Positions 16,008-25,400 of a stretch of DNA of 64,000 nt are shown one piece after another. Source of the stretch: Flammeovirga pacifica (GTDB taxonomy: Bacteria > Bacteroidota > Bacteroidia > Cytophagales > Flammeovirgaceae); NCBI RefSeq assembly GCF_000807855.2, contig NZ_JRYR02000001.1, forward strand, positions 3,658,246 through 3,722,245, written 5' to 3'. The position numbers were made by a program, and so were the translations under genes. The first letter of the stretch is position 1, and the number at the start of each line of letters is the position of its first letter. The notes beneath the pieces are model-generated. The model did no database searches and was not told the origin of the DNA. It was given only the letters and a program-made list of their open reading frames with translations.

Positions 16008-17516
16008 ATGAAATCTAGTATAATACCCTTTATTGGTGCTACATTTTTAGCTTACTCTAGTATTTATTCAGTAAATGCTCAATCTACTTTATCTGATGCA
16101 AAACTTGAAGGAAACGAACATATATCTACTGTATATGGAGACGTAGAATTAGAACATAGTTTTGTAAATAAAGGGTCGGAAGAATTATTTTATGCAATGG
16201 ATTTCCAAAGAGCTTCTCAAGCTTATATTTGGTCTACACCTATTGTATCTATGAAAACTTGGGGCGATAATGAAGATGCTGCATTTGATGTTGCAGGGTT
16301 AGAAAATTTTGTCATCCTTAAATCATTAAAAGAGAAAAGAGGGATAGTCACTGGTAATTTAACTACTCCATATATTTTCACTTTCTCTAATCTTAAAGAT
16401 GGGGCTGTAAAATTAGATTATCCTAAAGGAATGACTGCGGGAGCGTTTCTTGATTTATGGCAAAGACCAGTAGTTGATTTAGGATTAACAGGTCCTGATA
16501 AAGGGCAAGGAGGTACTTATATTATTTGTGGTCCTAATGATGATCCTAAAAATTATGAAGGTCAAGCAGACTTTGTAGTACAATCAGAAACAAATAATTT
16601 CTTTATCGGATTAAGAATTTTAGAAGAAGACCCTAAAGCGGTTGATAAGTTTAAATCAAAATTAAAATTAGGAAAAGTAGAAGGAGCATTAAAAGATGCC
16701 ACTTTTGCTGAAGATAAAGATATCGAATGGTCTGCTACAGCACCAAGAGATATGGATTACTGGAGAAAGTTACATACGCTTATTCATGAAGAACCAGTTA
16801 GAGAACAAGATAAGGTATGGATTGCTATGTTAAAACCACTTGGTTTAGAAATTGGTAAGCCATTCAACCCAACAAAACAACAAGAAAAAGTTTTAATAGA
16901 AGGTTTAAAAATGGGAGAGTTGATGTTGAGAAACTTACAAACAAACCCAAGATTTACAGAACCATATTGGACAGGAACAAATTGGTTCAAATCATTTGAC
17001 TTTAATATTCCTCAGATAAACGAAACAATGGTCTACCTAGACGAAAGAGCTGTCTGGTATTATGAAGCAGTAAGTTCGACAAAAGGAATGGTAGAGCCTA
17101 CACCTGGATATGGTCAAATTTATATGACCTCTAAAAGAGACAGTAAAGGTGATTTATTAAGAGCAGATCAAACTTATAAATTGACAGTTCCTGCAGATGT
17201 TCCGGTAGAACAATTCTGGTCAGTAACTCTTTACAGCGAAAACACAAGAAGACCATACGATAATGGTGGTGATAAAATTTCTGATGTGGGTATTAATTCT
17301 AGAAGAAAGGATGTGACCTATAACAGCGATGGAACAATAGATATTTATATAGGATCAGAATGTCCAAAGGGTGTAAACCCTGCTAATTATCTAAAGACAG
17401 TTGGTAACGATGGTTGGTTTATTTATTTCAGGTTATATGCACCTAAACAAGCGTTTTTTGATAAAACGTTTCAACTACCTGATTGGGAAAAAGTAATTGT
17501 TGGATTAAGTAAATAA
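16008..17516 (+). CDS. DUF1254/DUF1214 domain exported protein (paralogue 3)
   Basis: 502 residues with a signal peptide (ATFLAYSSIYSVNAQS, cleavage after NAQ likely). DUF1254 spans about residues 60-205 (FQRASQAYIWSTPIVSMKTW, GAFLDLWQRPVVDLG). DUF1214 spans about 365-490 (VEQFWSVTLYSENTRRPYDNGG, DGTIDIYIGSECPKG, GWFIYFRLYAPKQAFFDK). This is the more common long DUF1254 form with the WS-x-TLY motif. It is divergent from an AraC regulator and ends at a terminator shared with the convergent repeat protein. Separate from the other two paralogues by sequence and by location. Enzymatic role unknown. Confidence 0.88.
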   Translation: MKSSIIPFIGATFLAYSSIYSVNAQSTLSDAKLEGNEHISTVYGDVELEHSFVNKGSEELFYAMDFQRASQAYIWSTPIVSMKTWGDNEDAAFDVAGLENFVILKSLKEKRGIVTGNLTTPYIFTFSNLKDGAVKLDYPKGMTAGAFLDLWQRPVVDLGLTGPDKGQGGTYIICGPNDDPKNYEGQADFVVQSETNNFFIGLRILEEDPKAVDKFKSKLKLGKVEGALKDATFAEDKDIEWSATAPRDMDYWRKLHTLIHEEPVREQDKVWIAMLKPLGLEIGKPFNPTKQQEKVLIEGLKMGELMLRNLQTNPRFTEPYWTGTNWFKSFDFNIPQINETMVYLDERAVWYYEAVSSTKGMVEPTPGYGQIYMTSKRDSKGDLLRADQTYKLTVPADVPVEQFWSVTLYSENTRRPYDNGGDKISDVGINSRRKDVTYNSDGTIDIYIGSECPKGVNPANYLKTVGNDGWFIYFRLYAPKQAFFDKTFQLPDWEKVIVGLSK

Positions 17517-17536
17517 TTCTTTACCCCAATAAAAAG

Positions 17537-17582
17537 TCGAAGGCAATTGTATCTGATAGATGTCAATTGCCTTCTTTTTTTA
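17537..17582. terminator. Bidirectional terminator after DUF1254 paralogue 3
   Basis: GAAGGCAATTG ... CAATTGCCTTC (11-bp stem) followed by TTTTTTT on the plus strand. On the minus strand a weaker T-tract follows it, serving the convergent gene at 17596. Confidence 0.75.
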
Positions 17583-17595
17583 TGACAATATTTTT

Positions 17596-18675
17596 TTAAA
17601 AATTGATATTGATACCTGCTTGTCCACCAATCCATAATGTAGTTCTAATTTCTTGATTATTAGTTTCATCATAGAAAGCATGCTCTGGAATCTGTAATGA
17701 ACCTGCTTGCTCATTACCATTTACTTTTTGATCGACTGTATAGACATTAAATGAAGGACCAGCGAAGATGCTTAAGTTTTTTGTGATGTGAAATTGAACG
17801 TTTAAATCAGCTTTGCTTAGAATATTTAGGCTATTGGTATCAAAGTTATTATCGTATATAATTTGATTGGCAGAGAGGTCTAAAGCAAGACTAACATGCT
17901 TACTTAAATCATGCATAGTACCAAAACCAAGACCAAAAGTATTTACATTCTTATTTTCAAATTGACTGTATCCGCCTTTAAAAATAGTATAGAATTTCTT
18001 TGTACCCATTTTGAAGCTTACATTGCCCCATACTGTTTCTCCGGCACCCACTTCAATAGCATAATAACCATTTTTTACTACGTTAATTAATCCAATAGGT
18101 GTGCCATCAGCATTTGCAGAAACAACATTAATTAAACCAATTTGAGTACCTACTAACGAATCTGCATGGTTAATTAGTCCAATTTGTGCACCTGTTATTT
18201 TATTTCTAGTTGTATTGGTTAAACCAATTTGTGCCCCATTCATATTTTGATTAACCACATTAGATATACCTGAAATTTGAGCACCACTAGCATCTTCTTT
18301 TACAAAGTTGTTGATACCGGCTATTTGCATACCATCTAAGCTTTTATGAGTAAAGTTGGTAATACCCGCAATGATAAAACCATTATTCTCACCAGTAGTA
18401 ACATTAGTAATACCAGCTATTTGAAAACCGTTAACGTCTCCTTTATTTACATTGGCAATACCCCCTAGTTCAAAATAATTTACCCCAGAGTTTATTCCCC
18501 AAAGAATATTGAATGATACATCGTTATTCATATTCGTATTTAAACCATTTGTTCCTAAGGGATAAAGGAAGGAAACTTGTCCTTTAAATTGATTGGTTTG
18601 TGTGGAATCTGATTGTGCTATTGAATATTGTAAGCCAAGGATAAATACTGCGATATATATTAATAATTTTTTCAT
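17596..18675 (-). CDS. Exported 16-residue-repeat protein (LA_2272-type surface repeat family)
   Basis: 359 residues. Signal peptide 1-20 (IAVFILGLQYSIA/QS). Residues about 67-205 contain eight to nine repeats of a 14-16-residue unit with pattern (F/M/A)-Q-I-(A/S)-G-I-x-N-x6-G, for example FQIAGITNVTTGENNG, FIIAGITNFTHKSLDG and AQISGISNVVNQNMNG. Later copies shorten to AQIGLIN-type units of 14-15. This resembles the LA_2272 family surface-repeat proteins. The C-terminal 150 residues look like outer-membrane beta strands ending NINF. Probably an outer-membrane or cell-surface protein. Function unknown. Convergent with DUF1254 paralogue 3. Confidence 0.7.
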   Translation of the reverse strand: MKKLLIYIAVFILGLQYSIAQSDSTQTNQFKGQVSFLYPLGTNGLNTNMNNDVSFNILWGINSGVNYFELGGIANVNKGDVNGFQIAGITNVTTGENNGFIIAGITNFTHKSLDGMQIAGINNFVKEDASGAQISGISNVVNQNMNGAQIGLTNTTRNKITGAQIGLINHADSLVGTQIGLINVVSANADGTPIGLINVVKNGYYAIEVGAGETVWGNVSFKMGTKKFYTIFKGGYSQFENKNVNTFGLGFGTMHDLSKHVSLALDLSANQIIYDNNFDTNSLNILSKADLNVQFHITKNLSIFAGPSFNVYTVDQKVNGNEQAGSLQIPEHAFYDETNNQEIRTTLWIGGQAGININF

Positions 18676-18895
18676 GATCTTTTTTGAATTTGTCTCTTAT
18701 TTAATTGAAAAGCCTTAGACGTCTTTACTGCTTTTCATATAAGAGACCCCTCAAGATTTAATTACCCCTATTGAATGATTAAAAAAAATCAGTTTTTTTT
18801 AATCATTTGATTTTCAGAAGTAAAATGAATACAACATTAACTTTATCTTCCTGTTTATCAGGTATTTACGTTCACTTTTTGATTGTTTTTCAATT

Positions 18896-18909
18896 TTTGT
18901 TTAAACAAA
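18896..18909. promoter_or_regulatory. TTTGTTTAAACAAA palindrome, copy 1 (distal, DoxX gene)
   Basis: A perfect 14-bp palindrome, 83 bases before the DoxX-like start and 39 bases upstream of copy 2. Probably an auxiliary operator for the local HxlR-type regulator (inference). Confidence 0.5.
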
Positions 18910-18945
18910 TATTGTCTATCACTTGTTTGTAGGGTATAAATTATA

Positions 18946-18964
18946 TAAATTTGTTTAAACAAAT
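18946..18964 (+). promoter_or_regulatory. DoxX promoter -7 box overlapped by TTTGTTTAAACAAA palindrome, copy 2
   Basis: TAAATTTG (18946-18953) matches the -7 consensus TAnnTTTG, with a CTTG 20 bases upstream (18922-18925). The 16-bp perfect palindrome ATTTGTTTAAACAAAT covers 18949-18964, sitting directly on the -7 box. A protein bound here should block RNA polymerase, as expected for a repressor. Confidence 0.55.
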
Positions 18965-18991
18965 AAAGTTGTAACAATTCAAAATACAAAT

Positions 18992-19405
18992 ATGTCATCA
19001 CAATCAATCTCTAGTTCAGAAGTAAAAAGTACAGAAGAATCAAAAGTAACAATGGTAATAAGATATTTATTGGCATTTATGATGATTGTATTTGGAGCAA
19101 ATAAGTTTGCTCAATTTATACCAATGCCTCCTGCAAACGAGCAGGTAGAACAAGTTTTTGGAGCATTAATGATGATGGGAATTTTACCAATTGTCGGAGT
19201 TCTAGAAATTTTTGGTGGAATAATGTTAGCCATTAAAAAGCAAGTACCTGTAACATTGATTGTTCTTGGAGCCATAGGTTTCAATGCGGTGCTATTTCAT
19301 GCAACATTAGATCCTGCAGGTATTGGTGGATCAGTGGTTTTTCTAGGTATGGTTATTTATTTAGCCTATGCCTATAGATCAAAATATATATCATTAGTTA
19401 GATAA
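18992..19405 (+). CDS. DoxX-like small membrane protein
   Basis: 137 residues: a soluble Ser-rich N-terminal tail of about 20 residues, then four hydrophobic segments (about 23-43, 53-80, 85-105, 112-130). Features LLAFMMIVFGANKFAQF and VGVLEIFGGIMLAI match DoxX/YphA-like small integral membrane proteins. Members are associated with redox and thiol or quinone stress in several bacteria. No catalytic residues are known. Under control of two palindromes that recur before the nitroreductase gene. An HxlR gene lies convergent downstream, with a shared terminator. A role in electrophile or quinone stress is inferred from context. Confidence 0.75.
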   Translation: MSSQSISSSEVKSTEESKVTMVIRYLLAFMMIVFGANKFAQFIPMPPANEQVEQVFGALMMMGILPIVGVLEIFGGIMLAIKKQVPVTLIVLGAIGFNAVLFHATLDPAGIGGSVVFLGMVIYLAYAYRSKYISLVR

Positions 19406-19497
19406 TCTAGTAGTTTGTTATTGTACATCCAACCCATTTCAATCAAAAAACATTTAGCAGTAAGAGAGAAATATTTAACTTATCGTAGATCAATTAG

Positions 19498-19532
19498 AGA
19501 AAAACAGTCACTTTTTAGTGACTGTTTTTTTT
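19498..19532. terminator. Bidirectional terminator between DoxX-like and HxlR genes
   Basis: AAAACAGTCACT ... AGTGACTGTTTT with a short loop and long T-run. It overlaps the end of the HxlR gene by one or two bases and serves both convergent units. Confidence 0.8.
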
Positions 19533-19887
19533 ATTCTAGAATTTGTACCTTTTCATCTATACTTGACGCTTGTTCTCCCCATAGTGATATAGCGTCTAGT
19601 ACTGGAATTAATGTTTTTCCAAAGTCAGTCATAGAATATTCTACTTTTAAAGGAGGCTTATTAGTAGCTAAAACTTTTCTATTAATTAAACCATCTTCTT
19701 CTAATTGCTTCAGCTGAAGACTCAATGTTCTTTCGCTAATGGTAGAAATAATTTTTTTTAATTCATTATAACGATGGGGGCCATTTTTTAAATGAATAAG
19801 AATAACCGACTTCCATTTTCCACCAATATATTTCATGGTTAAACTGGTACAACATGGGTATTCTTTATTATCAACTTTAAATTTCAT
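19531..19887 (-). CDS. HxlR-family transcriptional regulator
   Basis: 118 residues, a complete HxlR winged-helix protein. C12-C13 precede SLTMKYIGGKWKSVIL, then GPHRYNELKKIISTISERTLSLQLKQLEEDGLINRKV (recognition helix and wing), then VEYSMTDFGKTLIPVLDAISLWG. Cys near the N-terminus is the redox-sensing residue in several characterised family members (YodB, HypR types). The two adjacent Cys here fit that but do not prove it. It lies between a DoxX-like gene and a nitroreductase, both preceded by TTTGTTTAAACAAA-type palindromes, so it is the likely regulator of both. A -7-like TACTTTTG on the minus strand at 19920-19927 may be its own promoter. Confidence 0.9.
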   Translation of the reverse strand: MKFKVDNKEYPCCTSLTMKYIGGKWKSVILIHLKNGPHRYNELKKIISTISERTLSLQLKQLEEDGLINRKVLATNKPPLKVEYSMTDFGKTLIPVLDAISLWGEQASSIDEKVQILE

Positions 19888-19919
19888 AATTGTATTTTTT
19901 TCTAAATATATTAAACTAA

Positions 19920-19927
19920 CAAAAGTA
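19920..19927 (-). promoter_or_regulatory. Possible -7 box of the HxlR gene
   Basis: On the minus strand TACTTTTG fits TAnnTTTG, 33 bases before the HxlR start. The same CAAAAGTATAG sequence recurs at 20046-20056 inside ACTAT-CAAAAGT-ATAGT, an imperfectly spaced inverted repeat that may be a further regulatory element. Confidence 0.35.
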
Positions 19928-20118
19928 TAGCAACTTTATTTAGTGATGTTTGAAATTGATGTAAAAAAAATAAATGTTAATTTTTAAACTAACCTTTTTG
20001 TCCGTTATTGCTTCATAAATAAACGACACTTATGTTTGTAACTATCAAAAGTATAGTAGCATTAATAATTAATGTAAACATTTTGATAGTAACGTGAATA
20101 AAATTTAATTAAGGTGAT

Positions 20119-20130
20119 TTGTTTAAACAA
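20119..20130. promoter_or_regulatory. TTGTTTAAACAA palindrome, copy 3 (nitroreductase gene)
   Basis: A perfect 12-bp core, identical to the core of the two sites before the DoxX-like gene, 50 bases upstream of the nitroreductase start codon. I saw no fourth perfect copy in the window, which makes it a candidate binding site for the HxlR regulator encoded between the two genes. Confidence 0.55.
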
Positions 20131-20179
20131 TTATAATTCATTGCCGTTGAAACAAACATCAATCTAAAAAAAAATAATT

Positions 20180-20779
20180 ATGGAATTCATTGACATCGCT
20201 AAATCGAGATATACCACAAAAAAATACGACGCATCGAAAAAAGTAAGTGCTACTGATATTGAAACAATCAAAGAAATTTTACAATACAGTCCTTCATCCA
20301 TCAATTCTCAACCTTGGAAATTTACTATAGTAGGAAGCCAAGATATAAAAGAGAAGCTAGGTAAGGCTTCATTCTTTAACGAGGAAAAATTGGTAGAAGG
20401 ATCACATGTAGTAGTCTTTAGTGCTGTAGATAATTTGGCTAATTTTGAAGGGAAAATGGATAGCTATCTTGCTGAGGGAGCAATAGGATACTATAATAAT
20501 TTCTTAAAGCCACAGGGTGAAGAAGCGATTAAAACATGGATGTCTAAGCAAGTATATTTGTCAATAGGCTATTTCCTTTCTGCAATTGCATCTATGGGTA
20601 TAGATTCAACACCAATGGAAGGTATTGAAAACGATAAATACAAAGAAATTTTAGGACTAGATGGTTACCAGCCATTAGTTGCGGTTATGATCGGATACCG
20701 TGATGAAAAAGATGGAAATCAACCTATAAACACTGCAAAATCAAGATTAGATTTAGACAGTGTGGTAGAAGTTCTATAA
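20180..20779 (+). CDS. Nitroreductase-family NAD(P)H oxidoreductase (NfsB-like)
   Basis: 199 residues. FMN-binding features: N-terminal AKSRYTTKKYD (R-x-S-x-R-x-(Y/F)-type motif), SPSSINSQPWKF at about 38-49, and the C-terminal VAVMIGYRDEKDGN ... KSRLDLDSVVEVL typical of oxygen-insensitive NAD(P)H nitroreductases/dihydropteridine reductases. The family reduces nitro-aromatics, quinones or flavins. It is adjacent to and probably controlled by the HxlR regulator, a pairing also known from Bacillus YodB/YodC-type quinone-response systems. Own terminator at 20800. Confidence 0.88.
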   Translation: MEFIDIAKSRYTTKKYDASKKVSATDIETIKEILQYSPSSINSQPWKFTIVGSQDIKEKLGKASFFNEEKLVEGSHVVVFSAVDNLANFEGKMDSYLAEGAIGYYNNFLKPQGEEAIKTWMSKQVYLSIGYFLSAIASMGIDSTPMEGIENDKYKEILGLDGYQPLVAVMIGYRDEKDGNQPINTAKSRLDLDSVVEVL

Positions 20780-20799
20780 TCGAGTGACATTTTTCTGCA

Positions 20800-20834
20800 A
20801 AAGGCAACGGAATTATTTTCAGTTGCCTTTTTTG
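20800..20834 (+). terminator. Terminator of the nitroreductase gene
   Basis: AAAGGCAAC ... GTTGCCTTT followed by a T-run, about 20 bases after the stop codon. Confidence 0.75.
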
Positions 20835-20920
20835 TATCGATAATAATATAGTAACTTTATTAACTTACTAGAGTAATGATTTTTAATCAACTCAGTATTA
20901 ATAACCAAAATCTAACAATA

Positions 20921-21832
20921 ATGATTTACAACGACGTCCTAGAAAGTATTGGGGGAACACCCGTAATTCGTATCAATCAACTTTTCGGAAGCGATCATGA
21001 GGTTTACATGAAAGCTGAAAAATTCAATCCAGGTGGCAGTATCAAAGATAGAATTGCTTTATCTATGATCAATCAAGCTGAGAAAGATGGGTTAATTAAT
21101 AAAGAAACTTCACTTATTGAGCCTACTTCTGGAAATACAGGAATCGGTCTAGCAATGGTAGCAGCAGTAAAAGGTTATTCTCTTACTTTAGTAATGCCTG
21201 AATCTATGAGTATAGAAAGAAGGAAACTAATGGCTGCTTACGGTGCAAAATTGGTTTTAACACCAAAAGAAGGCGGAATGAAAGGAGCTATCGCAAAAGC
21301 ACAAGAACTATTTGAAGAAAGTGATAATGCTTGGATTCCTTCTCAATTTGATAATCCTGCCAACGTAGCCATTCATGAAGAAACTACTGCACAAGAAATT
21401 ATCGCAGATTTTCCTAATGGTATCGATTACCTTATCACAGGTGTAGGTACAGGTGGTCATATTACAGGTGTGGCAAAAGTCTTGAAGAAATTCTGGCCGA
21501 ATCTAAAAGTTCTTGCTGTAGAGCCAGAGGGTAGTGCAGTAATTGGAGGAGGAAGTCCAGGACCACACCCACTTCAAGGTATCGGACCAGGTTTTATACC
21601 AGGTAACTTAGATGTAGAACTTTTAGATGGTGCTATTGGTGTAAACAACGATAGAGCCAAGCAATTAGCAGCAGAGTTTGCTTTAAAAGAAGGATTTTTA
21701 GGTGGTATCTCTACAGGAGCATCATTGGCTGCAATCGAGAAAAAATTACCAGAAATACCTAAAGGAAGTAAAGTATTATCATTTAACTATGATACAGGAG
21801 AGCGTTACCTTTCTGTAGAAGGTTTGTTCTAG
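20921..21832 (+). CDS. cysK: Cysteine synthase (O-acetylserine sulfhydrylase)
   Basis: 303 residues from the ATG at 20921. An upstream in-frame ATG at 20876 would add 15 residues with no family similarity. PLP-enzyme signature: Schiff-base lysine K42 in [18 protein letters not shown] at 69-77 (substrate loop), GTGGHITGV (phosphate-binding loop) and GISTGAS near the C-terminus. The enzyme makes cysteine from O-acetylserine and sulfide in the cytoplasm. No serine acetyltransferase gene is adjacent. Short form ending EGLF, so no regulatory CBS domain. Monocistronic with its own terminator. cysK or cysM cannot be fully separated from sequence alone. Confidence 0.92.
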   Translation: MIYNDVLESIGGTPVIRINQLFGSDHEVYMKAEKFNPGGSIKDRIALSMINQAEKDGLINKETSLIEPTSGNTGIGLAMVAAVKGYSLTLVMPESMSIERRKLMAAYGAKLVLTPKEGGMKGAIAKAQELFEESDNAWIPSQFDNPANVAIHEETTAQEIIADFPNGIDYLITGVGTGGHITGVAKVLKKFWPNLKVLAVEPEGSAVIGGGSPGPHPLQGIGPGFIPGNLDVELLDGAIGVNNDRAKQLAAEFALKEGFLGGISTGASLAAIEKKLPEIPKGSKVLSFNYDTGERYLSVEGLF

Positions 21833-21899
21833 TAACCTGTGGAATATTTTTCACTGAACTCAGGTTCGTAGGTATTGAAAAATAATAGTAAATTTATAG

Positions 21900-21934
21900 C
21901 ACTCAATTGATTCATCAGTTGAGTGTTTTTTTAA
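21900..21934 (+). terminator. Terminator of the cysteine synthase gene
   Basis: CACTCAA ... TTGAGTG followed by seven T, about 70 bases after the stop codon. Confidence 0.7.
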
Positions 21935-21954
21935 TCTAACTAATTTTCACAGCA

Positions 21955-22395
21955 ATGACTAGAAAAGCAACTCTTCAAGATCTAGAGCAATTAACAATAC
22001 TTTTTGATAGCTATAGAGTATTTTATAAAAAACAGTCAGATATTAAAGCTGCTAGAAATTTCTTACAAGAACGTTTAGAATTAAACGATAGTTTAATTTA
22101 TGTTCATGAGCAAGAAGGTATACTAACAGGGTTTACTCAATTGTACCCTTTATTCTCTTCTACAAGAATGAAAAAACTATGGTTACTGAATGATCTTTTT
22201 GTGAATCCAAAGTATCGAGGACAAGGCATATCGCTTCAACTTCTTGAAAGTGGGAAAGAATTAGCGAAGAAAACCAACGCTTGTGGAGTGATGTTAGAAA
22301 CAGAAAAGACAAATGAGATTGGGAACCAACTTTACCCAAGAGCAGGTTTTGAATTAAATGAAGGCTCCAATTTTTATGAATGGACGACTAGTTAA
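21955..22395 (+). CDS. GNAT-family N-acetyltransferase
   Basis: 146 residues, a single GNAT domain. The acetyl-CoA pyrophosphate loop is RGQGIS at 88-93 (R/Q-x-x-G-x-G/A type). LFVNPKYRGQGISLQLLE is the beta4-alpha3 core. The C-terminal YPRAGFELNEGSNFYEW matches the usual end of small GNATs that act on amines or antibiotics. Substrate unknown. It ends 43 bases before the macroglobulin-like gene, with no visible promoter or terminator between them, so they may be co-transcribed. Confidence 0.85.
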   Translation: MTRKATLQDLEQLTILFDSYRVFYKKQSDIKAARNFLQERLELNDSLIYVHEQEGILTGFTQLYPLFSSTRMKKLWLLNDLFVNPKYRGQGISLQLLESGKELAKKTNACGVMLETEKTNEIGNQLYPRAGFELNEGSNFYEWTTS

Positions 22396-22438
22396 TCAAT
22401 AAAAAAGCAAACGACAACAAACTTAAGCCAACAGTTTC

Positions 22439-25400
22439 ATGCACTTTATAAAAACGACTATTCGATTAATTTCTGTATTACTTTTTCTATCTCAAATCAC
22501 TTTAGGACAAACTTTAAATGATAGTAGAAAAACGAGTGTGAATACCTATGTTTTTCAGCTATCCCCAAAGGAGGCTAAAACGGTATACAAAATGGGAGTT
22601 TCAGAAATTGATTCTACCTATTTTCATACCCTAATCGACTCCTTTGCTACCGATGGATATTATGCTAAAAATCTACCTGAAGGTCATTATCTCTATGCTT
22701 TTGCAAAAGGCGGAGAATTGGAATCGAGTGTGGTTACTGTAGAAAACCTCGATGTATTTATAGTACAAAATAGTACGGACCTTATTGTTCAGTTATTTGA
22801 TATTAACGGTGCATTGGTGACAGATGCAGAAGTGAAAGTGAAAAATAAATCACTTCGTTTTGATAAAAAACTGAAAGCGTTTGTTGATAAAAAATCGGAT
22901 AGAAAGGGATTATTAGAAGTGACCTATAAAGGATTTACTACTTATCGAAATCTAGAGAAAGATATTAAGTACTCTAGGTTTAGAAGAGGTATTAATAATG
23001 TTCTGTTCCGTTCACCTTTAAAGTATGTCACAATCCCTGTCAATTTTATCATACATATTCCCATTGATGGGGTGAAATCCATTTTCAGACGTGGAACATA
23101 TGGTAGCATAAGTAAAATAAAATACTTTTCAATAAGAACCTTCGAAAGGTTCGCCTGCAAATTCGATGATTATTATTGTAATGGAAGTAGTAATAATCGA
23201 AAGAGATATGACGGTTATTTTACATTAAGTCAGCCAAAGTACAAGCCAGGAGATACTTTAAAGCTAAAGGCCTTTATTACGAATAAAAAAGGAAAACCAA
23301 TTAAAGGAAATGCTCACCTCTTTATAAGAGATGGATATGGTTATAGTTCATCGAATAAAAAGCCAGTGAAAATGATTGTTCCATATGTAAAAGGCGGGTA
23401 TAGCTTTGAATTTCCTCTCGATTCTTTAAACCTCACTTTAGATAAACGATATACGCTATCGCTTGAAACGGAATATCAAAGAGAATTTCTTTCGACATAT
23501 TTCTATTTTGAGGACTATGAGTTAGGGAAAAATAAGATGCATGTTCGAACAGATTCAGATAAACAATACAAAGGAGAAGATCTGAAAATGTACATCAAAG
23601 GGACAGATGAGAATGATTTACAGTTGATGGATGCGAGAGTAGAAATTGATGTGTTTTCGGGTTCAGTACTAAGGTATTTTGATGATTCTATATTTATTTC
23701 CAATAAAATCACATCAATAGAAAAAGATCTTAAACCTCAAGGAGAAACGGAGATTATCATTCCAGATAGTTTATTTGAGAATGTAAATATGAAGTACAAT
23801 GTTCATGTGAAGATGTTCACTTCTGATAATGAATATATACTAGAGAAAAGAGACTTTCATTATTTCTCAAAAGAACAATATTTTGATATATCACTTCAGG
23901 CAGATTCTATTCACTTTGACTATTTTGAGAACGGAAAGTCAAAAGTAGAAAAAGTAGAAATAATGGCATATGATAACTTTGGAAATCACACCTCTATTTT
24001 TGAAGGGAACTTGCCATTTGCTACTGCAGTATCTCCTTACTATTCAGGTTATAGAGTGAAGAATGATAGTCTTTCGGCAGATTTAGGATTGTACCAAGAG
24101 TCTGCAATGCTATCTTGTTACACCCATAGAACAGCAGACTCTGTATTTGTGCAAGTAGATAACCCTAGAAAATTAGCCTTCGATTATCACATTTATAAGA
24201 AGAATAATAAAAAGGCAGAGGGATATTCTGATAGTCTCTACTATACTAAAAAGGTAGCTCATCTTCAGAACTACTACATTATGCTGAATTATTTATGGGG
24301 AGGAGAAATGAAGACTGAAACCTATCTTATTCCTATTGCAGAGAAGAAACTAAATGTAGAAGTAAAAGAACCATCTTTGATTTACCCAGGTCAGAAAGCA
24401 GAAATAGAAGTATTAGTAACGGATTATAAAGGAAAACCGGTGAAGGATGTTGATGTTACGGCTTATTCTTTAACGAATAAGTTCGATGCACAAGCACCTG
24501 AGTTAAAAGATTTCTCAAAAAGGAAAAAGGATAAAAAGTTGATCAATAATTTTTCTTTGAAAGATATACAAACTCATAAAAGCTCATTGATATTAGATTA
24601 TCCTACTTGGAATGCTTTGGCTGGTTTAGATTCTATCGAATACTATCAATTTCTTTATCCATCCGACAGTATGTATTATACTTCTTATGCGGTGGAAGAT
24701 AGTGTGACTCAGTTTGCTCCTTTCATCATAAATAATGGAAAAGTAGAACCTATCAAAGTGGTGTATGTAGATGGTAAACCTGCTTATTTTTCTTTCACGA
24801 GTGTTGCAAAACCCTATTCCATTTCTGTGAGTAGTGGAAAACACAATCTTAGAATCAGAACAGAAAGACAAGAAATACACATTGATTCGGTTTATTTCGA
24901 AAAAGGTAAGAAAACGATTATCAGTGTGGTAAATGAACATGGAAATGAGCGTGTTCAAGTGAGGGAGAAGTTAACATTTCCAACGTCTTCAGAAGAGAAT
25001 AATTTAAAGAGGTATCTGTTCTCTTATAGAAATACCTTTTATGGTAAATATGCTTTTCTTGAGAATTACGATGAACTACATTTATTGGGAACATCTTTGG
25101 GGAAATCTAAAACTAAAAGATTTACTGCAGGTCCTGTATTAGGAGACTACAAGTTTAATCTCATCGATGAATATGAAACTCATTTTAATCAAGATTATCA
25201 ATTTGAATTTGAGTTTGGTAAACAGCTTCTCAAAATGAGAGAAGTGAATCGATATGATTTTGGTATAGATAATTGGGATTATCAATTAGATGATGAGGTA
25301 TACACCTTGGAGAAAATCAAAAAAATGTGGGAACTTGAGGTAGCACTTTCAAAAATAAAAACCCCAACATATCGCAATCCTAGCTATACAGAACAAGGTA

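Larger units (their letters stand above)
18676..18991. other. 316-base intergenic region between divergent genes
   Basis: No gene is visible. It holds the two TTTGTTTAAACAAA palindromes listed separately, the putative DoxX-type promoter and very AT-rich DNA. The minus-strand repeat-protein promoter must also be here but I could not place it. Confidence 0.5.

Noticed and set aside
17860-18480. DNA repeats in the repeat-protein gene as a possible CRISPR or tandem array
   Set aside because: The repetition is a degenerate coding repeat (about 48 bases per unit) without the exact repeats and unique spacers of a CRISPR array.
20876-20920. Longer start of cysteine synthase at 20876
   Set aside because: The extra 15 residues do not align with the family, whereas the ATG at 20921 matches the normal N-terminus.
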